Shown here one piece after another: positions 57,711 to 64,000 of a stretch of DNA of 64,000 nucleotides. Made by a program: the position numbers and the translations under genes. The DNA is from JBGPTK01 sp963797765 (GTDB lineage Bacteria; Acidobacteriota; Terriglobia; Acidiferrales; UBA7541), in the NCBI GenBank assembly GCA_963797765.1, contig CAWCQU010000007.1:434001-498000 (forward strand), read 5' to 3'. The stretch's first letter is position 1. Every line of letters begins with the position of its first letter. Under the pieces are notes generated by a model that was not told where the DNA came from, searched no databases, and saw only the letters and a program-made list of their open reading frames with translations.

Positions 57711-58675
57711 CCCGGAAGGCGGCTGTCGAGCAGGTGCGGGAGGAGTATGCCTTCAGCCAGCGGCGGGCGTGCGAGGTGATGGCGGTAGCAGTATCGAGTT
57801 ACCGCTACCAGACCCGGCGGTCGGATGAACCGCTACGCACGAAGCTGGTGGAGTTGGCGCGGGAGAAGCCGCGGTTCGGTTATCGGCGACTGCATGTGCT
57901 GCTGCGGCGTTAGGGAGAAACGGTGAATCACAAGCGCGTGCAGCGGGTGTACCGGGAGGCGGGGTTGAGCCTGCGGCGGAAGAAGAGCAAACACTGCGTG
58001 CGAGTGGGGCAGCCGCTGCGGGTGTGGACGGCAGCAAACCAGGAGTGGGCGTTGGACTTCGTGCACGATGCGGTGGAGAGCGGGCGAGCGATTCGGGTGC
58101 TGAGTGTGGTGGACGCCTACACGCGAGAGTGTTTGGCGTTGGAAGTGGACACCAGCTTTGCCAGCCGGAGAGTGACGCGGGTGCTGGAAGCGATCCTGGC
58201 CGAGCGCGGCCTGCCGCAGGTGATTCGCTGCGACAATGGGCCGGAACTAACTTCGCGGCACTTTTTGGCGTGGTGTATCGAGCGGAAGATTGAGTTGGTA
58301 CACATCCAGCCGGGGCGGCCGATGCAGAACGGACAAGTGGAAAGTTTTCACGGCAAACTGCGGGACGAATGCTTACGCGTGAGCTGGTTCAGGAATTTGT
58401 TCGAAGCGCGGCGAAAGATCGCGGCCTGGCGAAGCGAATACAACCAGGAACGGCCGCACAGCAGTTTGGGGTATCGGACGCCGGAGGAATTTGCGCGGGA
58501 AAACGGAAGCGCGGAAGGCTGTGGAAAAGACGCTGCGTGGAAAAATCGGAACAACGACTTTCCCACTGCGCTTGGAAATCCCGCGGAAGGCGCGGGATTC
58601 CCACTTTCCCACAGCCACGGCGGCGGCGTTCTATCGACCAACAATGCCGTCAGCAACCCGGATGTCGTAGTATGA
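57698..58675 (+). pseudogene. IS3-family OrfB transposase with premature TAG
   Basis: The DDE integrase core is complete: EWALDFVHDAVESGRAIRVL (first Asp), VIRCDNGPELTSRHF (second Asp), GQVESFHGKLRDECLRVSWF (Glu). An in-frame TAG at 57911-57913 splits LHVLLRR from GETVNHKRVQRVYREAGLSL; homologues would have Glu (GAG) here, so one G to T change explains it. As read, the transposase cannot be made and the copy is immobile unless the base is an error. The C-terminal end past RPHSSLGYRTPEEFA is longer than usual. Confidence 0.85.
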
Positions 58676-59285
58676 AGTGTGCGGAGTTTGGGGCCAGGTC
58701 AGGGATGCAATTCAAGCAAAACAAGGTGTTTGTCGCAGATGTCCAGTTTGTTGAGGGTGGAAGGTACTTCCAGCAGCTTCCCTCCGCGGTAAGGTTGTAT
58801 GTCGGTGACAATGCAATTGAAGATCGCGGAATTGCTAGTCGGATTTATGTTAATCCCATTGAGCGCACCTTCAAGAGTCTCTCTACTAGGGTAGACAGGA
58901 AACTTGGCGCGATCCAGGTCAGCCGTGGGAATATGCTTCTTTAGAGTGCTTACCCACGCAAAATCGAGGGCACTTCGGAGATTGTGGATTGCATCTCCGG
59001 CGATCAAGGACAGATTGTCCATTGCTTCGGCGAACTCAGGAATCGCATGTATCAGTTCTTGGTGGCCGGTCTCATTGTTTTCGTCCACCGTGGCAGTATA
59101 GCTCTCTTTCAAAGAGAGGATAGCCGCCTCCAGGTCCTCAATATGTTTATCGGCCCTTTGAACTTTGAGACGAGCATCTCGGAATTCCATGCCTAATCCT
59201 AAAATAATTATTCTTGGCTAGCCATGCATATTACTGCCATTGATTGCACCGCGCGCCAAAGAAAAAGAGCGGGCGCAGCCCTTCG

Positions 59286-59335
59286 GAACTCAGGATAAAC
59301 TCTTCGAAACTCAGGGCAAGCAAGCAACGCCCCTA
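59286..59335. repeat. Interspersed repeat with CTCAGGATAAACT core
   Basis: AACTCAGGATAAACTCTTCG followed by GAAACTCAGGGCAAG and CGCCCCTAC, related to 27814-27843. It is intergenic, between the interrupted gene and the IS1182-type element. Confidence 0.45.
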
Positions 59336-59458
59336 CGAGAAACCCTGCGCCGCCGGTCCGTTGAGACAATTTGAGTGTGCGCGGGCCGTCTGCATCGTGG
59401 GAGATGTGTCGCGCCTCCGGCGCTTGAGGTCTTTATTTACGCGTTACCCCGCGCTTAC

Positions 59459-60808
59459 GAGTCTGTGTCGCAACTAGGGGTTGAAAGCTGGCGTAAGATT
59501 TGGCATGAAGAGGTATGCCAAGCTATCAACCGTATTCTCCCGATCAAGCTGAACTGTTACCCGCCCATGTGAAGGACGTTCTGGGCGCCGATCATCTCTG
59601 TTTTGTAGTGCACGAAGTGGTGGAAGCGTGCGACCTGAGTGCTTTCGGGAAGCCCGAAGAGGACGCGGGCGGGCAGCGGCCTTACGATCCGCGGTTGATG
59701 CTGAAGATTTGGCTGTACGGATTCAGCGTGAACGTGCGCACGACGCGCAAGCTGGAACAGCGCATTCGTGAGGATCTGGGCTTCCGGTATCTGGCGGGCG
59801 GGGCTACGCCTGACCACAAAACGCTGAGCGAATTTCATCGGCGTCATCGCGACGCCATCACGGCGATGTTCACTGAAGTGCTGCTGTTTTTGCGACGCGC
59901 GGGAATGGCGCGGCTGGGCACGGTGGCGATCGACTCGACGCGGGTGAAGGCGTCGGCATCGCCCGACCGGTTGTTGCGCCGGGATGCGATCGAGCGGGAA
60001 TTGCGGAAGAAAGTGAAGAGCTGGCAGCAGGAACTGGACGATGATCCGGATCGCGATCCGGGAACACGTGTGGGGCGGGAACAGATCACACAACTGCGCG
60101 AACAGTTGAAGCACTTGCGCGAAAGCGGGGAGGAGAAGCTGTCGACGACCGATCCGGACGCGCGATTTTTACGCGAGCGCGGGCGCTTCGTGCTGGGTTA
60201 CACGGCGGAGGTCGCGGTGAGCGAGGACCATTTCATCGTGGCACAGCGGGTGACGCAGAACAAGAACGATAACCATGCCTTGATCCCGATGGTAGACGAA
60301 GTGGAGCGACAATGTGGAGAACGACCGCAACGTGTGTTGGCCGACTGCGGTTTTTTCTCGAGTCAAAATCTGCGGGAGATGGAAGATCGCAACATCGAAG
60401 TTTACTTGCCCGACCCGAATCTGGCAGGCGAGCTGAACACCGGCAAAATCGCGCGAGGGATTGGACGAATGAAGATCAGCGATGCGCATCTGAAACGCTC
60501 GCGTCGGAGGTTGCGAAGCACCCAGGGCCGTGCCTGGTACAAGAAACGCAAGGGGATGGTCGAGCCGGTGATCGGGACCTTAAAAGAACAGCGCGGGATG
60601 CGCCAGTTTCAGCGCCGAGGCCGGCCGGCAACCGCGGTCGAATGGGCGCTGGCGTCGATCGCGTACAACTTGAGCCGCTATAACAACCTCCGCCGCAAAG
60701 CGTAGAAGCCGACCGGCGCGAGCACCTCCGGTTCTGGAAACGAAAAACGAGCGTGGGAGTTCCGCTGCAAAAAAATCAGTCCCGACACTCGAGTCGCGAC
60801 ACAGACTC
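59459..60808 (+). mobile_element. IS1182-family element in the loop of a palindrome
   Basis: 1350 bp. Terminal inverted repeats GAGTCTGTGTCGC(A/G)ACT match 16 of 17 bases. TTAC is duplicated at 59455-59458 and 60809-60812. Rejoined, the target reads CCCCGCGC-TTAC-GCGCGGGG, a perfect 8-bp hairpin with TTAC as its loop. One intact transposase gene is inside. Confidence 0.92.
59515..60705 (+). CDS. IS1182-family transposase
   Basis: 396 aa, intact (MPSYQPYSPDQAELLPAHVK). The N-terminal DUF772-type domain includes RPYDPRLMLKIWLYGFSVNV and GGATPDHKTLSEFHRRHRD. The DDE catalytic domain has first Asp in LGTVAIDSTRVKASAS, second Asp in RVLADCGFFSSQNLREM, and Glu in KKRKGMVEPVIGTLKEQRGM. The C-terminus is AVEWALASIAYNLSRYNNLR. 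It has no frameshift, so this element may still be active. Confidence 0.93.
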   Translation: MPSYQPYSPDQAELLPAHVKDVLGADHLCFVVHEVVEACDLSAFGKPEEDAGGQRPYDPRLMLKIWLYGFSVNVRTTRKLEQRIREDLGFRYLAGGATPDHKTLSEFHRRHRDAITAMFTEVLLFLRRAGMARLGTVAIDSTRVKASASPDRLLRRDAIERELRKKVKSWQQELDDDPDRDPGTRVGREQITQLREQLKHLRESGEEKLSTTDPDARFLRERGRFVLGYTAEVAVSEDHFIVAQRVTQNKNDNHALIPMVDEVERQCGERPQRVLADCGFFSSQNLREMEDRNIEVYLPDPNLAGELNTGKIARGIGRMKISDAHLKRSRRRLRSTQGRAWYKKRKGMVEPVIGTLKEQRGMRQFQRRGRPATAVEWALASIAYNLSRYNNLRRKA

Positions 60809-60901
60809 TTACGCGCGGGGCTAAGTTCTGACGCGCCTATGGAGCTGCCGAAACTATGCGCCATGCGGAAACGTCATAGCTGATGATAGTCTTAATCAAC
60901 T

Positions 60902-62608
60902 ATGAAAAAGCCGGCACGCATCGCTAGCACGGGAATTCTTTCGCTGTTCGCTTGTGCCTTGCTTTGGTGCAGTCCCGTTCCGCGGCAAAATCCCGCTCCG
61001 CCCGCCGCACCGGCGCCGCAAAGCCAGAATCCATCACAGCCTGTGCTCACGATTGACAGCACGCGGCTGGTGCAGATTCCGGTGATAGTCACGGACAAGG
61101 AGGGGCATTACGTTTCCGGGCTTACTGCTAAGGATTTTGAACTCTTCGATGATGGCCGGCTTGCGGAGATCGACGTTTTTTCGGCGCCTCGCCCAGATTC
61201 GCCTGCCGGGCAGGCTTCCGCTGCGCTGCCTGCCGATACATTTTCGAACCGGCACCTGCCAATCGGCGCGCCACCGCCGGCCGTCACCGCAATTCTGATT
61301 GACGGCCTGAACAACCGCTTTGAATACCTCGCTAAAGCGAGGAATCAAACGCTCGATTTTCTGAGCAAGCTGGGGCCGCACGATGCCGTCTCCTTATACT
61401 TTCTTGGAGACCGTCTTTATCTGCTGCATGATTTTTCGAAGGGCAATGCGGGCCTGCTCGCCGATCTAAAAAATTACAAGCCTGAGGGGGGAACTCGAAT
61501 CGAAGATTGGACGCCCGCCGCTGAGCCGCCCCTCCCTCCAGTCCCTGGCGCCAAACCACCTCCGATTCCTATCCGCGCTGCCAGGAGCTTGTTCCCTTTG
61601 TCCGACGACGTGCGGAATCTCGACCAAGAATCGAACGAGAGTCAAACTTTAGACGCGCTCAGGCAAATCACAATTCACTTGGCCAGCGTGCCCGGCCGCA
61701 AAAATCTAGTCTGGATCTCCAGCCGGTTTCCCACTGCCGACGTGTACATACGGGTCGATGGCAATGTCGGCTCGGCACTCCAGCAACAATCCACAACGGC
61801 CCATCTGCCGGAAATGATGAACGCGTTCAATATCGCGCTTTATCCGGTTGATCCGCTCGGCCTCTCCCCCGCTTCATCGCACTGGGGATTGGTCCCTGAC
61901 TTGCAAAAAACCCGATCTCTAATGTCAGACCTTGCCGAGCGCACCGGCGGCCTTTCCTTTTTTGCTTCTAAAGACGTCGAAGGCGTGATTCAACACGCCG
62001 CCGAAGACCTGCGAAACACGTATCTGCTCGGCGTTTATTCGCAGCCGGGCCACGAGGCGGAACGCTTCCACAAGATAACCGTGAAAGTGAATCGCCTTGA
62101 AACCCTTGCGTACACGCCGCAAGCCGTGGTGCGCTCCCGTACCGGATATTACCCACAGCTCGAAAATGGCGTGGCCGCGCTGTTCCGCGCGGAGATTTTC
62201 GAGGAAGCCAGGCGAAGTCCGCTGGAATCCACCGGAATCGGCCTGGTGGCCCACGCTGAAATTGCAGCCGAAAAGGATGCACGATTTTTGGATTTAGAAT
62301 TAGCTGTCGATCCGCAGGACTTGCAGCTTCAGAAGGCGGAAAAGGGGCCCGTAGCGAATTTCTATCTGGAATTCACGCAGCACAATTCTGTGAAGATGGT
62401 AATCGCTCGATCCGCAAGCTCGGTGAATTTTGCGATGAATCCGGAACTCTACCGAATCACTCGAGTGGAAGGAATCAAGCTCTCGAACAAAATTCCCCTA
62501 CGCGAAGGCGCCGATTCAATCCGCGTCCTGGTCTCCGATGCCCAGGGCGAAAACATCGGTACGCTGACGATCCCGCTGGAAGGATTAACAAGTATACCCA
62601 AGAAATAA
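60902..62608 (+). CDS. Secreted VWFA-related acidobacterial domain protein
   Basis: 568 aa from the ATG at 60902. Signal peptide MKKPARIASTGILSLFACAL with a possible lipobox-like Cys (LWCSPVP). A Pro-rich segment precedes the family start VQIPVIVTDKEGHYVSGLTA and FELFDDGRLAEIDVF. The VWA-like part has TAILIDGLNNRFEYLAKARN, VPGRKNLVWISSRFP and AFNIALYPVDPLG. The classical MIDAS is again not evident. It shares its plan with the gene at 3058-4866. It stands alone, about 95 bases after the IS1182-type element. Confidence 0.82.
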   Translation: MKKPARIASTGILSLFACALLWCSPVPRQNPAPPAAPAPQSQNPSQPVLTIDSTRLVQIPVIVTDKEGHYVSGLTAKDFELFDDGRLAEIDVFSAPRPDSPAGQASAALPADTFSNRHLPIGAPPPAVTAILIDGLNNRFEYLAKARNQTLDFLSKLGPHDAVSLYFLGDRLYLLHDFSKGNAGLLADLKNYKPEGGTRIEDWTPAAEPPLPPVPGAKPPPIPIRAARSLFPLSDDVRNLDQESNESQTLDALRQITIHLASVPGRKNLVWISSRFPTADVYIRVDGNVGSALQQQSTTAHLPEMMNAFNIALYPVDPLGLSPASSHWGLVPDLQKTRSLMSDLAERTGGLSFFASKDVEGVIQHAAEDLRNTYLLGVYSQPGHEAERFHKITVKVNRLETLAYTPQAVVRSRTGYYPQLENGVAALFRAEIFEEARRSPLESTGIGLVAHAEIAAEKDARFLDLELAVDPQDLQLQKAEKGPVANFYLEFTQHNSVKMVIARSASSVNFAMNPELYRITRVEGIKLSNKIPLREGADSIRVLVSDAQGENIGTLTIPLEGLTSIPKK

Positions 62609-62793
62609 ACCGCGGGCCGGCCCTGACAAACGACACACATATCCTAAGGGTTTCAAGCTATCGGGAAGCCAGAACCGGCAGACTATAAGGCGGGCGGGTA
62701 TTTGCTGGAAGTCTTCTGTGTATCTTCCATATTGCACCTCGCAAACTGAGGATAGCAGCTAACGAGAATGGTGTCAATAGCTTGCCGATGGCT

Positions 62794-63897
62794 CTAGCTG
62801 GTTAACTTTATGAAATCCTCGTCCGTCCACACGGATTTCAGGTCGTCATCCCCCTTCGCGTCCGGCTTCAGGCTGGCATCCAATTCGAAAGCTCGAGCCA
62901 AATTGGCTAGAATGTCTTTCTTATCCTTGCCGAGGATGGCCTGATAGCAGGCTATGTTGTAAAACACTCCGCCCACGGTATCCCAATATTTGGAGGCCTT
63001 CAATGCCAGGTCCAGCGCCTCCTGGATGCGAACCAGGTCTCCCGGTTTCCCGGCCTGCTGCGCCAGATGCTTCAGCACGTATGCTTTCTTCATTAAGGCC
63101 TTGGGATTCGACGGATCGTAACCCAAAGCGACGTCCAGCAGTGCGTCGGCCCGATCGAGTTTTCCAGCCTGGATCGCCTGATCGGCCTGTTCCACGTATT
63201 TCCAGGCAAGGTCAACCTGGTCGGCGATGCTGAGGTCGGAGAAGGCCTTCTGCAGGTAGAGACGCGCCCAAAGATAGCCGATCAGGAATCCGGCGCAGAA
63301 AAAGTACAACATGATGACCAGCGCCACCGCCTCGCTGCTTTGCTGGCAGGTTTGAGAATCGCAGTCTCGCAGGCCGTTTCCGATAAAAGTGGAGAGTTGG
63401 CTCACCTTGCCGGGAATCTTGTTTAATTGCACCAGGCCAACGCCAACAATGATTTTCGTGAGCCAGTCGGAGATTTCAACCAAATTACTATTGGGCATCA
63501 CTCCGCTGCTCTTGGACTGCGCGCTGGTTGACGAAGGGTCGGGCTTCTTCCCGCCTGCGGCTGCCTCGGAAGAATCGCCGGGTTCCTTGGGCGTTCTTGG
63601 AATGCCGAAAACAAATCCCACCAGAAAACCAGCGAGCAAGGATGCGCCAGCGGCGAGGATTCCGATTCCCAGGATCGAAGCGAACGATCCCGTACACCAG
63701 AAGCGGAGTGCGTACACGAAGATAAAGACCACGCCGATCAGTGCGGCCAGTTGCAACCGGCGCAGCATTCGATAGCGGTCCAGGTGCTCGTCAACCCATT
63801 TCTGTCTCATGGAAGACCTCGGTCCGGATCTTGCAGCCCGAAGGCTGTCCCGGAGTTTTCCTGCGATCTTGCGGATCCATTCGGTGAAGAACTTCAT
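62794..63897 (-). CDS. Membrane protein with TPR-like cytosolic domain
   Basis: 367 aa. Three membrane segments: LQLAALIGVVFIFVYALRFW, GIGILAAGASLLAGFLVGFV and AVALVIMLYFFCAGFLIGYL. The loop between segments 2 and 3 is Ser/Lys-rich. The C-terminal ~150 residues are TPR-like helices (AWKYVEQADQAIQAGKLDRA, DALLDVALGYDPSNPKALMK). A role as a membrane scaffold is inference; no family name is recognised. The spacers 62609-62793 and 63898-64000 hold no recognisable gene. Confidence 0.7.
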   Translation of the reverse strand: MKFFTEWIRKIAGKLRDSLRAARSGPRSSMRQKWVDEHLDRYRMLRRLQLAALIGVVFIFVYALRFWCTGSFASILGIGILAAGASLLAGFLVGFVFGIPRTPKEPGDSSEAAAGGKKPDPSSTSAQSKSSGVMPNSNLVEISDWLTKIIVGVGLVQLNKIPGKVSQLSTFIGNGLRDCDSQTCQQSSEAVALVIMLYFFCAGFLIGYLWARLYLQKAFSDLSIADQVDLAWKYVEQADQAIQAGKLDRADALLDVALGYDPSNPKALMKKAYVLKHLAQQAGKPGDLVRIQEALDLALKASKYWDTVGGVFYNIACYQAILGKDKKDILANLARAFELDASLKPDAKGDDDLKSVWTDEDFIKLTS

Positions 63898-64000
63898 CCC
63901 TCAACTCTTCCTGAATTTACTCGCTTCGGGGTTCGGTAGCGGACGCCCGAGCCGGAACTCTGGACGGGTAGCCGGTAATTGCTCGTATAGCGAAGGAGGG

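Larger units (their letters stand above)
57370..58701 (+). mobile_element. IS3-family element with GGGA target duplication
   Basis: 1332 bp. The left end TGACCTGCACCCCCAAATCC is matched, with small gaps, by the reverse complement of the right end (TGACCTGGCCCCAAACTCCG). GGGA flanks both sides (57366-57369 and 58702-58705). It has overlapping orfA and orfB with a frameshift signal. The layout and OrfA sequence resemble the IS407/IS51-type members. Confidence 0.92.
57109..59190 (-). pseudogene. Hypothetical gene interrupted by the IS3-type element
   Basis: The 5' part (59190-58706) encodes MEFRDARLKVQRADKHIEDL to DKHLVLLELHP. After removing the element at 57370-58701 and one copy of the GGGA target duplication, the frame runs on as IAGISDIFF. 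Allowing one extra base in the AAAAAA run at 57339-57344, it continues CENKDGEIVRGFTGATVTSP and then RDIRIKNKGKLAFDVVFKEA, ending YIELLESI at the stop 57109-57111. The rebuilt protein is ~250 aa with a helical start (SLIAGDAIHNLRSALDFAW) and a beta-rich end. Family and function are not recognised. The gene is inactivated. Confidence 0.85.

Noticed and set aside
48321..57913. Amber (TAG) recoding suggested by two in-frame TAG codons
   Set aside because: Many genes here end normally in TAG, for example the TonB receptor, and no suppressor tRNA is seen; errors or mutations explain both.
1..64000. CRISPR array, prophage or integrative element
   Set aside because: No regularly spaced repeats, cas genes, integrase, capsid or conjugation genes were found; only the two IS elements and the restriction island are foreign.

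Overview
The window reads as a chromosome segment of an Acidobacteriota bacterium (Terriglobia/Koribacter-Sulfotelmatobacter type). Three things suggest this: two secreted VWFA-related proteins of the acidobacterial type, a very large TonB-dependent receptor with an N-terminal carboxypeptidase-regulatory-like domain, and five Hanks-type Ser/Thr kinases with TPR, PEGA or coiled-coil extensions. G+C is high by eye except around 30.8-33.4 kb. The taxonomic call is inference from gene content.

Layout. 0.1-4.9 kb: alpha-glucan phosphorylase and a VWFA-type secreted protein. 5.1-14.0 kb, all minus strand: a signalling block made of a kinase remnant, a Ser/Thr kinase with TolB-like and TPR domains, a receiver-HATPase protein, a hybrid histidine kinase with receiver and Hpt, a small Ras-like GTPase, an OmpA-like inner-membrane protein and a coiled-coil protein. 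The last four in transcription order are tightly packed and are the best candidate for an undescribed envelope-linked GTPase system. 14.3-18.5 kb: a plus-strand kinase and a secreted nucleoside hydrolase. 18.7-20.0 kb: a possible endonuclease convergent with a 5'-truncated amino-methyltransferase. 20.2-24.3 kb: a Zn/HTH-like hypothetical protein, a TlpA-like thioredoxin and an orphan kdpA. 24.4-29.8 kb: two further kinases around a small Zn-ribbon-like gene. 29.9-30.7 kb: tRNA-Arg(CCT) and gluconokinase. 31.0-33.4 kb: a Vsr / C5-methyltransferase / Eco29kI-type restriction island in which only the nuclease frame is intact. 33.4-38.6 kb: ROK sugar kinase and TonB receptor. 38.9-46.3 kb: PAS-GGDEF (degenerate), motA, motB, FHA-GAF-cyclase, a coiled-coil secreted protein and a PEGA kinase. 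46.6-54.5 kb: secreted or periplasmic proteins, a MocR regulator with a possible operator, and a Gly/His-rich secreted protein. 54.6-56.5 kb: exported amidase. 57.1-60.8 kb: an IS3-type element that interrupts a hypothetical gene, then an IS1182-type element that sits in the loop of a perfect palindrome; both have intact 4-bp target duplications. 60.9-63.9 kb: a second VWFA-type protein and a membrane TPR protein.

Two cross-cutting features. First, at least 15 otherwise convincing genes are split by single-base frameshifts whose two halves match a single protein plan; many lie at short homopolymers, which suggests consensus errors rather than mass gene decay. Second, the intergenic spaces carry several families of short palindromic, REP-like elements, including one whose stem is preserved by paired base changes between copies.
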